A DNA stretch of 46,277 bases from an uncultured Hyphomicrobiales bacterium (GCA_903828145.1 CAIKKY010000003.1:1-46277), one strand, 5' to 3'. Shown: positions 16,122 to 25,726, counted from the first letter of the stretch. Notes: generated from the letters alone by a model not told the origin. A program made the numbers and translations.

Positions 16122-17588
16122 ATGGCACTCACAATTCGGCGCAAGGTGACGCTGGGGCTCGTGGTCGGCAGCCGCCAGTTCTTCAACGGGGCGCCCTGCC
16201 GGGCGGCGCGAGATGAGGCCATGGCGCAGCTCGAAAGGCTCGGGGTGGAGATCATCACCCTGCCCTTCGAGGCGACGGTCAATGGCGCGGTGCAATCGAT
16301 TGCCGATGCCGAACTCTACGCGCAGCACTTCAAGACGCACCGCGATGCGCTGGATGGTCTCGTGATCCTCCTGCCCAATTTTGGCGACGAAATTGCCATT
16401 GCCGAGCTGGTCAACCGCGCCAAGCTCACTGTGCCGATCCTCCTGCAGGCGAGCAATGATGAGGTCGACAAGGTTGACGTGCATTCGCGCCGCGACGCCT
16501 TTTGCGGCAAAATCTCGATCACCAATAATTTCTACCAGTATGGCGTGCCGTTCACCGAGACGACCGCGCACACCATGGACGTCTCGAGTGCGGCATTTGG
16601 GGCCGATCTTGAGCGCTTTGCGCGGGTGTGCCGCACGGTCCGGGGCCTGCGCGGGGCGCGGCTCGGGTCGATTGGCGCGCGCACCGGCGCGTTCCAGACC
16701 ATGCGCTACTCCGAAAAGCTGTTGCAGCAGGCCGGGATCACGGTTGTTACCGTTGATCTGTCGGAAATGATCGGCGCGGCCGAAAAGGTCTCGGACACGG
16801 ATACCGATCTGCAAAAGAAACTTGCGGCCATCACCGCCTATGGGCGCATTCCGGCCCATATCAAACCAGCCCAGATTGCGAAGCAGGCCAAGTGGAGCCT
16901 CACGGTTGACCGCTGGATCGAGGCGAATGAATGCGACGCCTCAGCCATCCAGTGCTGGCGCTCCTTGCAGGATAATTTCGGCTGCGCCACCTGCCTCACC
17001 ATGTCGATGATGGGCGAAGAGCTGATGCCGTCGGCCTGTGAGGTCGACATCATGGGCGCGCTGTCGATGTACGCGCTGGCGCTCGCCTCGGGCGCACCGC
17101 CAGCGATCCTCGACTGGAACAACAACTACGCCAACGAAACCGACAAGTGCGTGTGCACCCACTGCGGCAATTTCCCGAAGAAATTCATCGGCGATACGCC
17201 GGAAATCGGTGAGCTCGATGTGCTCGGCGAGACGATCGGGCGGGAAAAATGCTTTGGCGCGGTCAAGGGCAAGGTGAAGGCCGGACCCATGACCTATTTC
17301 CGCATTTCGTCGGATGATCGGCATGGCACGCTCAAGACCTATCTCGGCGAGGGTGAGTTCACCGACGATCCCTTCGGCATGGATGGCGGCATTGCCGTGA
17401 CCAAGGTGAATGAGCTGCGCAAGCTCATGCGCTTTGTCACCCAGAACGGGTTTGAGCATCACGTGGCCATGGTGCGCGGCCACCATGCCGATGTCGTCAA
17501 CGAGGCGGTGACGCGCTACCTCGGCTGGCCGATCTACCACCATGGCGGCGAGACCGAACCGCAGCTTTTCCTTCCCCGTCGCTTCTGA
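16122..17588 (+). CDS. L-fucose/L-arabinose isomerase-family sugar isomerase
   Basis: A 488-residue protein of the FucI/AraA fold, shorter than E. coli FucI (591). The metal site appears conserved: E307 in ACEVDIMGAL and D331 in LDWNNN are 24 residues apart, as E337 and D361 are in FucI, and H454/H455 in RGHHADVV can serve as the third ligand. A cysteine group CVCTHCGN (343-350) follows the active-site strand. The family interconverts aldoses and ketoses with a divalent metal. As the first gene of the operon it presumably makes the ketose that the kinase and transketolase use. Sulfoquinovose or apiose-like sugars are possible substrates; neither is proven. The ATG follows GAGGGGG by 5 nt. Confidence 0.85.
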   Translation: MALTIRRKVTLGLVVGSRQFFNGAPCRAARDEAMAQLERLGVEIITLPFEATVNGAVQSIADAELYAQHFKTHRDALDGLVILLPNFGDEIAIAELVNRAKLTVPILLQASNDEVDKVDVHSRRDAFCGKISITNNFYQYGVPFTETTAHTMDVSSAAFGADLERFARVCRTVRGLRGARLGSIGARTGAFQTMRYSEKLLQQAGITVVTVDLSEMIGAAEKVSDTDTDLQKKLAAITAYGRIPAHIKPAQIAKQAKWSLTVDRWIEANECDASAIQCWRSLQDNFGCATCLTMSMMGEELMPSACEVDIMGALSMYALALASGAPPAILDWNNNYANETDKCVCTHCGNFPKKFIGDTPEIGELDVLGETIGREKCFGAVKGKVKAGPMTYFRISSDDRHGTLKTYLGEGEFTDDPFGMDGGIAVTKVNELRKLMRFVTQNGFEHHVAMVRGHHADVVNEAVTRYLGWPIYHHGGETEPQLFLPRRF

Positions 17589-17598
17589 GGAGCCCGAG

Positions 17599-18420
17599 AT
17601 GGCCGACCCGCAAACCATCGAGGCGATCCGCACCCGTGCGCTGTTCATGCGGCGGCGCGCCTTCACGATGGTGTTCAACAAGCAGTTGGGGCACCCCGGC
17701 GGGGATTTTTCGGCCACCGATATTCTCGCCACGCTCTTTGGCGGCGTGCTGCGGTTCGACCCCAAACGCCCCGACTGGGCCGACCGCGACCGCTTCATTC
17801 TATCAAAAGGCCATGCCACGGGGGCGCTCTATACTGCGCTCGCGGCGGCGGGCTATTTCGACGAGGCGTTGCTGGACACCTATATGGGGCCGCATTCCCG
17901 GCTCAATGGTCACCCCAACCGCCAGTATCTGCCGGGGGTGGAAACCAACACGGGGCCCCTGGGCCACGGGTTCCCCGTTGCAGTGGGCGTCGCCATTGCC
18001 GCAGCGCTGCAGGGCAAGGACTACCGCACCTTCGTATTGACCGGCGATGGCGAATTGCAGGAAGGCTCGAACTGGGAGGCCGCCATGTGTGCCGGGCACC
18101 GCAAGCTCGCCAATCTCACCCTGATTATTGATCGCAACCAGTTGCAGCAGGGCGCGCCCACCGAAGAAACCTCAGCGCTCAACCCGCTGTGGGACAAGTT
18201 CCGGGCCTTCGGCTTTGCCGTTGAGCAGGTGGATGGCCACAGCATTGAAGCGCTCTACGATGTGCTGTCGGCACCGCCCGGCGCGCGGACGGGACCGCTG
18301 TGTGTGATCGCCAATACAATCAAGGGCAAGGGCGTCTCGTTTATGGAAAACAATGCCGCCTGGCATCACGGCGTGCCGAATGAAGCGCAATTCGCGCAGG
18401 CGATGGAGGAACTCGTCTGA
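17599..18420 (+). CDS. Transketolase, N-terminal (TPP pyrophosphate-binding) subunit
   Basis: A 273-residue half-transketolase. GHPGGDFSATDILATLF, SKGHATGALYTAL, and LGHGFPVAVG are the substrate-channel motifs. The thiamine pyrophosphate motif starts at G149-D150-G151 (GDGELQEG) and ends at DRNQLQ. GAGGAG lies 6 nt before the ATG at 17599, ruling out the longer frame from 17542. Together with the next gene it forms a split enzyme of the type used in apulose-4-phosphate transketolase (AptAB) and in the sulfoglycolytic transketolase SqwGH. The two-gene form is not a frameshift: the stop and start overlap as TGATG. Confidence 0.92.
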   Translation: MADPQTIEAIRTRALFMRRRAFTMVFNKQLGHPGGDFSATDILATLFGGVLRFDPKRPDWADRDRFILSKGHATGALYTALAAAGYFDEALLDTYMGPHSRLNGHPNRQYLPGVETNTGPLGHGFPVAVGVAIAAALQGKDYRTFVLTGDGELQEGSNWEAAMCAGHRKLANLTLIIDRNQLQQGAPTEETSALNPLWDKFRAFGFAVEQVDGHSIEALYDVLSAPPGARTGPLCVIANTIKGKGVSFMENNAAWHHGVPNEAQFAQAMEELV

Positions 18421-19382
18421 TGGCCGGAACAGAGGCTGCGGCGGGGCGGTTCGATTGCCGCGACGCCTTCGCAAAGACCCTCGAAGCTTTGGCCGATGCC
18501 GACGCCCGCGTGGTGGCGGTGGTCAATGACTCGGTGGGCTCGTCGAAGCTGGGCGGGTTCAAAGCGAAATTCGGCGCGCGGCTCGTCAATGTTGGCATTG
18601 CCGAGCAATTGATGGTGGGCGTTGGCGCCGGGCTCGCCAATGGCGGGATGATCCCTTTCGTATCCGCCGCCTCGTGTTTCATCACCGGGCGCGCGCTGGA
18701 ACAGGTGAAGGCCGATGTGGCCTATTCGGGGTTCAACGTGAAGCTCGTCGGCCAATCGGCGGGCATCGCCTATGGCGAACTGGGACCGACGCATCACTCC
18801 ATCGAGGATTTTGCCTGGCTCCGGGCGCTCAAAGACATCATCGTGCTTGTGCCCGCCGACCCGTGGGAAACCGAGGCGGCCGTGCGTTTTGCGCATCGGC
18901 ATGAGGGACCGGTCTATATCCGGCTCGGGCGCATGGGTGTGCCCGCCCTGCCCCATACCGCGCCGCACTATGTGCCGGGGCAGGCTGAAGTGTTGAACTC
19001 CGGCACCGATGTGACGCTCATCGGGCTAGGCACCACGGTGCATCTGACCCTTGCCGCTGCCGAGCTCCTCGCGACCGAGGGGATTTCAGCGCGGGTGCTG
19101 AACATGATGAGCCTCAACCCGCTTGATGAGGCCGCGATCCTCACCGCCGCGCGGGAGACCGGCGCGCTGGTCACCGCCGAAGAAGCGCTGGTGAGCGGCG
19201 GGCTGGGCGGCGCGGTGGCGGAACTGTTGACCGCGAATGACCCCGTGCCGCTCAACCGCGTGGGGTTCAGCGGCTTCCAGCCCACCGGCACCGTAGCGGC
19301 GCTGTTTGCTGAGGCCGGACTGACGGCCGAGGGCATAGCGGCGGCGGCTCGCGCGGCGATGGCGCGGAAGCGGCCGCAATGA
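18420..19382 (+). CDS. Transketolase, C-terminal (pyrimidine-binding) subunit
   Basis: A 320-residue partner subunit with the pyrimidine-binding domain (residues 10-170) and the C-terminal transketolase domain (about 185-315). E62 in NVGIAEQLMVGVGAG is the glutamate that activates thiamine. GPTHHSIEDFAWLRALKDI and the closing EEALVSGGLGGAV follow family order. It begins in the stop of the N-subunit (TGATG) and ends in an ATGA overlap with the kinase, so the three genes are translated as a unit. Confidence 0.92.
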   Translation: MAGTEAAAGRFDCRDAFAKTLEALADADARVVAVVNDSVGSSKLGGFKAKFGARLVNVGIAEQLMVGVGAGLANGGMIPFVSAASCFITGRALEQVKADVAYSGFNVKLVGQSAGIAYGELGPTHHSIEDFAWLRALKDIIVLVPADPWETEAAVRFAHRHEGPVYIRLGRMGVPALPHTAPHYVPGQAEVLNSGTDVTLIGLGTTVHLTLAAAELLATEGISARVLNMMSLNPLDEAAILTAARETGALVTAEEALVSGGLGGAVAELLTANDPVPLNRVGFSGFQPTGTVAALFAEAGLTAEGIAAAARAAMARKRPQ

Positions 19383-20845
19383 CCCCGCGGATCGTTACGC
19401 TGGATCAGGGCACCAGCAGTACCAAGGCGCTGATCGTCGATGTCGCAGGGCATGTGCATGCCCGCGCCTCGGTACCGCTGACCTCGCTCTATCCGCAAGA
19501 CGGCTGGGCCGAGCAATCGGCCGAGGCGATCTGGCAGAGCGTGCAGCAGGCGATTGCCATCGTGGTGGCCGAGGCCGGTGCCGAGGGCATTGTCGGGCTG
19601 GCGCTCGCCAACCAGCGCGAAACCATCGTGCTGTGGGATGCCGATACAGCGCGGCCGATTGCCAATGCAATCCTCTGGCAATGCGGGCGCGGCGCGGCGC
19701 TTTGCGACACGCTCATCGCCGAGGGACACAATGAGGCGGTCGAGGCGGCGACCGGGCTCGGGATTTCCTCGATGTTCCCGGCCTCGAAGCTGGCCCATGC
19801 CTATGCGGCCCTGCCCGAGGCGCGGGCGCTCCACACGGCGGGTCGGCTTCGGGCCGGCACCGTGGATGCGTGGCTCCTCTTCAACCTGACGGGCGGACGC
19901 CGTTTTGCGACCGATCATTCGAACGCGTCGCGCACCCAGCTTTTCGATACCGCCGCGCTCCGGTTCAGCCCGGCGCTCGGCGCCCTGTTCGGCGTACCGA
20001 TCGATATTCTCCCCGAGCCGCTGCCGTCGGATGCGCGGTTTGGCGAAACGGCCGAGGGGGCAACCGCGCTTCCGGCTGGGCTGCCGATCCACGCGATGCT
20101 GGGCGATAGCCATGCAGCGCTGTTTGGCCATGGCGTGCGCAGCCCCGGGCCCGTAAAGGCGACCTATGGCACCGGCTCATCGCTGATGACGCTCACCGAG
20201 GGCCGGGTGCTCTCCAGCCACGGGCTGTCCGGCACCATCGCCTGGACCACGGGCCAAACCACCCATTACGCGCTTGAGGGCAATATCATCGTCTCAGCGC
20301 AGGCGGCGGGTTTTGCCGCCAGTCTCCTCGGGCTTGCCGATGTGGCGGCGCTCGACCGGCTGGCGCAAAGCGTGCCCGATTCGGGGGGCGTGAGCTTCGT
20401 TCCGGCGCTCTCGGGGCTCGGCGCGCCGCATTGGCGAACTGATGCGCGAGGGCTTATCGATGGGCTGTCGCTGAGCACGCAGCCGGCGCATATCGCGCGG
20501 GCGAGCTTTGAGGCCATTGCGCTGCAGATTGCCGATGTGTTTGCCGCCATGGAACAGGATCGGGACACCCGGCTCAGCGGGCTCCTTGCCGATGGCGGCG
20601 CATCAGCCAACCCGTTCCTCATGCAGGTGCAGGCCGATGTGCTCGACCGGCCTGTCGAGCGCGGCGACCTGCCGGAACTCGGCGCCCTTGGCGCGGCGGC
20701 CATGGCGTTCAATGCTTTGGGCATCGCGGCACCTGCCCTCGATAGCCCGGGCCATCCAGACCGGTTTATCCCGCGTATGGACGCCTCGCGGCGCACGGCG
20801 CTTCGCGCGGGCTGGCACGCGGCGCTGCGGCGCGTCCTCGGCTGA
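19379..20845 (+). CDS. FGGY-family carbohydrate kinase, GlpK-like but altered substrate site
   Basis: A 488-residue ATP-dependent sugar or polyol kinase. LDQGTSSTKALIVD binds ATP phosphate, NQRETIVLWD (R80, E81), LWQCGR (W100), TDHSNASRTQLFD and GDSHAALFG (D243, catalytic base) match glycerol kinase. The Tyr that touches glycerol in E. coli GlpK (Y135 in YFSGTK) aligns with Met132 (MFPASK), so glycerol is probably not the substrate. In context it should phosphorylate the ketose made by the isomerase, producing the donor for the split transketolase, as D-apulose kinase does in apiose catabolism. The start overlaps the upstream stop as ATGA. Confidence 0.88.
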   Translation: MTPRIVTLDQGTSSTKALIVDVAGHVHARASVPLTSLYPQDGWAEQSAEAIWQSVQQAIAIVVAEAGAEGIVGLALANQRETIVLWDADTARPIANAILWQCGRGAALCDTLIAEGHNEAVEAATGLGISSMFPASKLAHAYAALPEARALHTAGRLRAGTVDAWLLFNLTGGRRFATDHSNASRTQLFDTAALRFSPALGALFGVPIDILPEPLPSDARFGETAEGATALPAGLPIHAMLGDSHAALFGHGVRSPGPVKATYGTGSSLMTLTEGRVLSSHGLSGTIAWTTGQTTHYALEGNIIVSAQAAGFAASLLGLADVAALDRLAQSVPDSGGVSFVPALSGLGAPHWRTDARGLIDGLSLSTQPAHIARASFEAIALQIADVFAAMEQDRDTRLSGLLADGGASANPFLMQVQADVLDRPVERGDLPELGALGAAAMAFNALGIAAPALDSPGHPDRFIPRMDASRRTALRAGWHAALRRVLG

Positions 20846-20852
20846 GGCGCGG

Positions 20853-20878
20853 CGCCCGCCCTTAGCTGTGGACGGGCG
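20853..20878 (+). terminator. GC-rich hairpin after the sugar operon
   Basis: CGCCCGCCC (20853-20861) pairs with GGACGGGCG (20870-20878) with one mismatch, 8 nt after the kinase stop. There is no T-run, so factor-independent termination is uncertain. Confidence 0.3.
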
Positions 20879-21002
20879 GCGGGAATTGCCGCGCCACGGT
20901 CCGAATCTGTCACCCCTTACGCATAGACCCGATCAGGACTGGCCCCGGCTTTTATCGAGCGCCCGGCGGCCCCAAACCTGATCGGACATGCGGGGGATCA
21001 TC

Positions 21003-21452
21003 ATGCATCATGAAACGACCGGCCGGAGGGCCCGGCTGGCTACCGGATTGATCAGCCTTTTTCTGGCCTTCACACTCGCCGTGCCGCCCGGCGGTGTGAG
21101 CCTCGCGCGGGCCGAAGCCATGCCGATCTGCGTGGGCGGGCATCGCGTGACCTGCGTGGTGGATGGCGACACATTCTGGCTCAATGGCGAACGCATTCGC
21201 ATCCTGGGCCTTGATGCACCCGAAATGGGCCGGCCGCGCTGTACGCTGGGCTCCCCGCTCGCCCCGGTGGCGCGCGATACGCTGGCGGCGCTCCTCGGGG
21301 CGGGCGGGCTCAACCTCGAGCGCCAGGGCAACGATGTGTATGGCCGCACGCTGGCCCGCGTGGTGGTCAATGGCACGGATGTGGCCGATGTGTTGATCGA
21401 CGACGGTCTGGGCCGCCTGTATAAACGCGGGCAGAAACCGTGGTGCGGCTGA
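21003..21452 (+). CDS. Exported thermonuclease-like (SNase) protein
   Basis: A 149-residue protein with an N-terminal signal sequence (hydrophobic LISLFLAFTLAV, cleavage probably near ARA-EA) and a staphylococcal-nuclease fold: VVDGDTFWLNGERIRILGLDAPE, then YGRTLARVVVNGTDVADVL. The Asp of VDGDT, the Arg of RIRI and the AGR-like YGRTLAR segment are the expected catalytic region, so nuclease activity is plausible. WC near the C-terminus and C residues near the core may form a disulfide. GGGGG lies 7 nt before the ATG at 21003; an ATG at 20988 is also in frame. It is separate from the sugar operon. Confidence 0.85.
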   Translation: MHHETTGRRARLATGLISLFLAFTLAVPPGGVSLARAEAMPICVGGHRVTCVVDGDTFWLNGERIRILGLDAPEMGRPRCTLGSPLAPVARDTLAALLGAGGLNLERQGNDVYGRTLARVVVNGTDVADVLIDDGLGRLYKRGQKPWCG

Positions 21453-21458
21453 CCCCGG

Positions 21459-22025
21459 TCAGCCTTCCCGCAGCCGGTCGAGCAGGCGCTTCATGTCGAG
21501 CAGCTCTTTGAGCACGCCATTGAGCGTCTCGCGGTCCTTGCTGGTCAGTCCGGCTGAGTCGGCTGGGGCGGCGCGGGGCTTGCGCGCCGGTTTCCGCCCG
21601 AACAGCGGGCGCGGCCCGTCGTCATCGCCCTGATCGTCGGGATCGTCATCGGGCTCGATTCCGGCAGGCATTGCTACCGCATCGCCCGGCGACGGGTCGG
21701 AGCCATCCTCGGCGGTGTGCGGGGCGGCCAGCAGAGGCAACTCATCGAGCGGCGTGCCCGCGCCGAGTGCCATGACATGCCGAACACCCTGGTCCTTCAG
21801 GATTTTCTGGACGCCTTTGATGGTAAAGCCCTGATCGTAGAGCAGATGCTGAATGCCCCGGAGCAGCAGCACATCCTCTGGGCGGTAATAGCGGCGCCCG
21901 CCGCCGCGTTTCAGCGGCTTGACGGCGCTGAAGCGGGTTTCCCAGAAGCGCAGCACATGCTGGGGCAGATCGAGTTCGTCAGCGGCCTCTGAAATGGTGC
22001 GAAAAGCGTCTGGAGATTTCTCCAA
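21459..22025 (-). CDS. MerR-family transcriptional regulator
   Basis: A 188-residue protein with an N-terminal MerR winged helix: [22 protein letters not shown] and [18 protein letters not shown]. The rest is an acidic, Pro-rich linker (about 95-150) and a C-terminal helix that could dimerise ([18 protein letters not shown]). No metal-binding Cys is present. The start is TTG (22023-22025); alphaproteobacterial relatives begin with the same [11 protein letters not shown] string, which supports it. It follows ihfA by about 30 nt, the usual ihfA-merR pair. Confidence 0.9.
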   Translation of the reverse strand: MEKSPDAFRTISEAADELDLPQHVLRFWETRFSAVKPLKRGGGRRYYRPEDVLLLRGIQHLLYDQGFTIKGVQKILKDQGVRHVMALGAGTPLDELPLLAAPHTAEDGSDPSPGDAVAMPAGIEPDDDPDDQGDDDGPRPLFGRKPARKPRAAPADSAGLTSKDRETLNGVLKELLDMKRLLDRLREG

Positions 22026-22054
22026 GAGGGACCACCGCTAAACTGAAAAATGCT

Positions 22055-22366
22055 TTATTTGCCAGCTTTGACCATAGATTTGTTGATCTTGGCTTTCAAC
22101 ACATTGCTGGGTTTGAACACCAGCACCTGCCGCGGCAGGATCGGCACTTCTTCGCCGGTTTTCGGGTTGCGGCCGACACGCTCGGTCTTGGAGCGGACAT
22201 GGAACGAGCCGAAGGACGAGAGTTTGACGTTTTCGCCCTTCACCAGCGCCTCAGCGATATGACCGAGGACGTTTTCAACCAGATCAGCCGATTCAGTGCG
22301 CGACAGCCCCACAGCTTCGTAAACAGCCTCGGCCAGATCAGCGCGGGTAACAGTCTTCTGACTCAT
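22055..22366 (-). CDS. ihfA: Integration host factor alpha subunit
   Basis: A 103-residue DNA-bending protein of the HU/IHF family. [19 protein letters not shown] opens the helical body, and the arm has [23 protein letters not shown], with the intercalating Pro in the NPKTG turn. It pairs with IhfB in DNA bending for recombination and transcription. GAGGGG lies 6 nt before the ATG at 22366. Confidence 0.95.
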   Translation of the reverse strand: MSQKTVTRADLAEAVYEAVGLSRTESADLVENVLGHIAEALVKGENVKLSSFGSFHVRSKTERVGRNPKTGEEVPILPRQVLVFKPSNVLKAKINKSMVKAGK

Positions 22367-22501
22367 ATCAAGCCCCTCTGACTTGCTGCCCGAAACGGGC
22401 ACCCCATCCAAGCACAGCGCGACCTTAGCGCGGCCCCGGCGGTTTTGGCAATGTTGTCATAGACGTGGCCGAATCCGGTGCCGTCGTCCCCCGTGGCCGG
22501 A

Positions 22502-23470
22502 TCACCAGCGGATCAGCGAAGCCCCCCAGGTGAAGCCGCCGCCCATGGCCTCGATCATCACGAGGTCGCCGCGCTTGATGCGCCCATCGGCCACAGCAGC
22601 CGACAGCGCCAGCGGCACCGAGGCGGCCGACGTATTGGCGTGCCGATCCACCGTCACCACGACTTTGGCCGGATCCAGGCCGAGCTTGTCGCCCGCGCCA
22701 TCGATGATGCGGCGATTGGCCTGATGCGGCACGAACCAGTCGAGGTCGGCAATGGTGTAACCAGACTCGGCCAGCACCTTGTCGACCACATCGGTGATCA
22801 TGCCCACGGCGTGGCGGAACACTTCGCGGCCCTCCATGCGGACATGGCCGAGCGATTGGGTCGAGCTGGGCCCGCCATCGGTATAGAGCTTGTTCCAGAA
22901 GTGGCCATCGGCCCTGAGCGCCGTGGCGAGGATGCCGCGGTCTTCGCCGGGCTTGGCCAGTTCAATCACGGCGGCGCCAGCGCCATCGCCGAACAGCACG
23001 CAGGTGGTGCGATCGTTCCAATCGAGAATGCGGCTCGTGGTTTCAGCACCAATGACCAGGGCGCGGGTGCCGAGGCCGTTCTTGAGGAACGAATCGGCGG
23101 TCGCGACGCCATAGACAAAGCCCGAGCACACGGCCTGCAGATCAAAGGCTGCGCCATGGTGCATGCCAAGCTTCTGCTGGATCACGGCGGCGGTGGCGGG
23201 AAAGGTGAGATCGGGCGTCGTTGTTGCGCAGATGACGAGATCGATATCGGCGATTTCGATGCCGGCATTGTCCATGGCCCGTTTTGCGGCCGCGGCGCCG
23301 AGATCGGAGGTCAGCTCACCTTCGGCGGCGACATGGCGCTGCCGGATACCCGTGCGCTGCTGAATCCATTCGTCGGATGTATCGACGGTTTTGGCCAGCT
23401 CTTCATTGCTGACGACCCGCGCGGGCAGATAGGCGCCTACGCTGCGGATAAAGGTTCGCTTATCGGTCAC
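22502..23470 (-). CDS. fabH: 3-oxoacyl-ACP synthase III
   Basis: A 322-residue thiolase-fold enzyme that starts fatty acid synthesis by condensing acetyl-CoA with malonyl-ACP. The catalytic triad is C115 ([11 protein letters not shown]), H249 ([10 protein letters not shown]) and N279 ([11 protein letters not shown]). The start is GTG and overlaps the plsX stop as GTGA, so the two are translationally coupled. Confidence 0.97.
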   Translation of the reverse strand: MTDKRTFIRSVGAYLPARVVSNEELAKTVDTSDEWIQQRTGIRQRHVAAEGELTSDLGAAAAKRAMDNAGIEIADIDLVICATTTPDLTFPATAAVIQQKLGMHHGAAFDLQAVCSGFVYGVATADSFLKNGLGTRALVIGAETTSRILDWNDRTTCVLFGDGAGAAVIELAKPGEDRGILATALRADGHFWNKLYTDGGPSSTQSLGHVRMEGREVFRHAVGMITDVVDKVLAESGYTIADLDWFVPHQANRRIIDGAGDKLGLDPAKVVVTVDRHANTSAASVPLALSAAVADGRIKRGDLVMIEAMGGGFTWGASLIRW

Positions 23471-24540
23471 GCGGAATTGGCCTCGTTTGCTGTCGCGGAT
23501 GGCGCGGTTGTCGTCCCGAGGGTCGGGAAACGGCTCATGCCATCGGCGATCTTGTCCATTACCTTGTTGCGGGCCATTTCATAGGCGAGACCCAGCGCCC
23601 CCTTGAAGCCAATCTCATCGGTGCCGCCATGCGACTTGATGACGATGCCATTGAGACCCAGAAACACACCACCGTTGATGTTGCGCGGATCAAGCTTGCG
23701 CTTCAAGGCCCCGAGAGCCTGGCTGGCGATCAGGGCGCCGAGCATGGAGACGATATCAGCCTTGAGTGCATTGCGGATATACGTACCAACCTGCCGCGCG
23801 GTGCCTTCGGCGGTTTTCAGCGCGATATTTCCCGCAAAGCCCTCGGTCACGACCACATCCACGGTGCCTTTGCCGATGTCATCGCCTTCCACGAAACCGT
23901 GGTAGACAAAGCCCTCGCCGCTTGCTGCACCAAGAATGCGCGCGGCCTCTTTCACTTCGTCGTGGCCCTTCATTTCCTCCGTACCGACATTCAACAGGCC
24001 CACAGTCGGCTGGTCCTGATCGAACAGGGCTCGCGCCAGCGCCGCGCCTAAAATGGAGAAGTCGCAGAGCTGCTTGGCATCGCCACCCACGGTCGCGCCC
24101 ACATCGAGCACGATGATGTCGGTGCGCAGTGTCGGCCAGATGGCGGCGATGGCCGGACGGGAAATGCCCTCGATGGGCCTGAGACAGAAAGTCGACATGG
24201 CCATGAGCGCGCCGGTATTGCCGCCGGACACCGCCACATCGGCCTCACCATCCTTGACGGATTGGACCGCGGCCCACATGGACGATGAACCCCGCCCCTT
24301 GCGCAGCGCCTGCGACGGCTTGTCGTCCATCTCGATGACGACATCGGCATGCACCACGCGACAATGCGGCTTCAGATCGGGATATTCATCGATGAGCGGC
24401 AGAAGGTCCTGCTCGCGCCCATGGAAAATGAACGAGACATTCTTGCGCTCCTTGAAAAAGAGGCGCGCGCCATGCACGGCGATGCGGGGGCCTTTGTCGC
24501 CCCCCATGGCATCAACGGAAATCCGGATCGTGTTGGTCAT
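23467..24540 (-). CDS. plsX: Phosphate acyltransferase PlsX
   Basis: A 357-residue enzyme that makes acyl-phosphate from acyl-ACP for phospholipid synthesis. [12 protein letters not shown] opens the protein; [25 protein letters not shown] and [13 protein letters not shown] follow family order. The frame continues upstream to 24594, but [14 protein letters not shown] is the usual start. Order YceD-plsX-fabH is ancient; the rpmF gene that lies between in many bacteria is absent here. Confidence 0.97.
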   Translation of the reverse strand: MTNTIRISVDAMGGDKGPRIAVHGARLFFKERKNVSFIFHGREQDLLPLIDEYPDLKPHCRVVHADVVIEMDDKPSQALRKGRGSSSMWAAVQSVKDGEADVAVSGGNTGALMAMSTFCLRPIEGISRPAIAAIWPTLRTDIIVLDVGATVGGDAKQLCDFSILGAALARALFDQDQPTVGLLNVGTEEMKGHDEVKEAARILGAASGEGFVYHGFVEGDDIGKGTVDVVVTEGFAGNIALKTAEGTARQVGTYIRNALKADIVSMLGALIASQALGALKRKLDPRNINGGVFLGLNGIVIKSHGGTDEIGFKGALGLAYEMARNKVMDKIADGMSRFPTLGTTTAPSATANEANSA

Positions 24541-24644
24541 CGCCTGTCCTGCCCCCGTGGCGGGAGCCCTTGTCAAAATACCCATTCGCCCCATCGGCGC
24601 AAGGCCGGAGGGCAGCGCAGCCAGCGCGTTGGCCTCGCTCGGGG

Positions 24645-25202
24645 CTAGCTTTTGTCGCCCGACAGCTTGTCCTTGAGCGCCTTCAGCGCCGCAAACGGCT
24701 TTTCGTCCGGGTCGGGAGCATCGCCCACGCTGGCCAGCGTTTCATTGTCGGCGCGCGGATACGGGTCGATGGCGAGCGCCAGCGTCTCGATAATCATGTC
24801 TGAAAGATCGGCCTCATTGCCTTCGAAATGGTCGGGCAATTCTTCGCCTTCGACATCGACGAAGACTTCAGCATCGGCGTCTTCGGCAAAGAGTTTTTCG
24901 CCGCCGGGCAGGAACACCCGGTCGAGGGGTTCAGTGATGTCCTGCGTCACGGGATCGAGGGTCAATACGCTCGGCTGCACGATACGGGCACTGAGGCGAC
25001 CATTCACGCGGAAGCCGCCCTGAAACCGCAGCGCTTTCAGCTCGGCTTCAAGCCGCTCGACCCGGGTGATCCGCAAACGCCGGGCAATCGCCTCGCGCTC
25101 GGGCAGATCAACGACCAGCTTGAGCGTGCGGCCCGCGGCGGGCATGGCATCGATGCGCAAGGTGGCATCGGGAATGACGATCCGATCAGCATCGGCGGTC
25201 AT
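24645..25202 (-). CDS. YceD/DUF177-family protein
   Basis: A 185-residue acidic protein of the DUF177 family. Evidence is the LDPVTQDITEPLDRVFLP region (the family usually has a conserved segment there), the acidic run EDADAEVFVDVEGEELPDHFEGNEADLSD and the IIETLALAIDPYPR element before the tail. In plants and bacteria related proteins affect 23S rRNA or L32 handling; the function here is inferred from family only. Its start overlaps the stop of the cytochrome bc1 chaperone gene (TGATG). Confidence 0.85.
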   Translation of the reverse strand: MTADADRIVIPDATLRIDAMPAAGRTLKLVVDLPEREAIARRLRITRVERLEAELKALRFQGGFRVNGRLSARIVQPSVLTLDPVTQDITEPLDRVFLPGGEKLFAEDADAEVFVDVEGEELPDHFEGNEADLSDMIIETLALAIDPYPRADNETLASVGDAPDPDEKPFAALKALKDKLSGDKS

Positions 25203-25726
25203 CAGGCATTCTCCAGCGCAAGTTTACCGTCAGCGATATCGGCATAGGCGAGAGCAGCGATGGCCGCATCCTGCCGCCACACATAGGCGCAAATCTGACC
25301 AAGACCCGAGACCTCGGCGCCATCGAACAGATTGCGGCGCAGAATTTCGCTGAGCGCCGCTTCGTCCTTCTTGTCCATCGCTTCGTTGATCGCTGCGAGA
25401 AGACCGTAAAACACCGAGCCCATTTTCTGAATTTTCTTGGGGACGGCGAGATCGCCCACCCCCATTTCGCGCAACGAGCGGTCCATGTCCTTGAAGAACA
25501 GATCGAAAATCGCCTGAGACAGCGCCAAACCGGTCTCGCCATCCCCGCGCAGGCGGCGGAACAGCAGCGCTGCGTGCAGCGAAATCATATCAAAGCGGCC
25601 GCTCACCGTGTCGGGCACGCCCCATTGGGCATAGAGCACAGGCTGGCGGGCCTGCGTGACCAGCGCCTGATAAAGCGCCGAAACGACGCGGGCATCCGGG
25701 CGCTTTTTCATGAAACCGAGGACCAT
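25202..25726 (-). CDS. Ubiquinol-cytochrome c chaperone (CBP3-type)
   Basis: A 174-residue protein of the ubiquinol-cytochrome c chaperone family, relatives of mitochondrial Cbp3 that help assemble cytochrome b of complex III. Typical are VVSALYQALVTQARQPVLY, GRFDMISLHAALLFRRLRG and ALSQAIFDLFFKDMDRSLRE. The frame is open to 26110 over bamE on the other strand, but GAGGAAAG 7 nt before the ATG at 25726 sets the start. It faces bamE divergently across 172 nt, the usual alphaproteobacterial order. Confidence 0.9.
   Translation of the reverse strand: MVLGFMKKRPDARVVSALYQALVTQARQPVLYAQWGVPDTVSGRFDMISLHAALLFRRLRGDGETGLALSQAIFDLFFKDMDRSLREMGVGDLAVPKKIQKMGSVFYGLLAAINEAMDKKDEAALSEILRRNLFDGAEVSGLGQICAYVWRQDAAIAALAYADIADGKLALENA

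Noticed and set aside
15198-16859. One 553-codon leftward frame covering the DeoR region and part of the isomerase
   Set aside because: Only the first 810 nt encode a DeoR protein; the rest is antisense to the isomerase and has no motifs.
17599-19382. Frameshifted or broken transketolase
   Set aside because: Both halves are complete domains, each with its own start; split transketolases are common and the TGATG overlap is typical.
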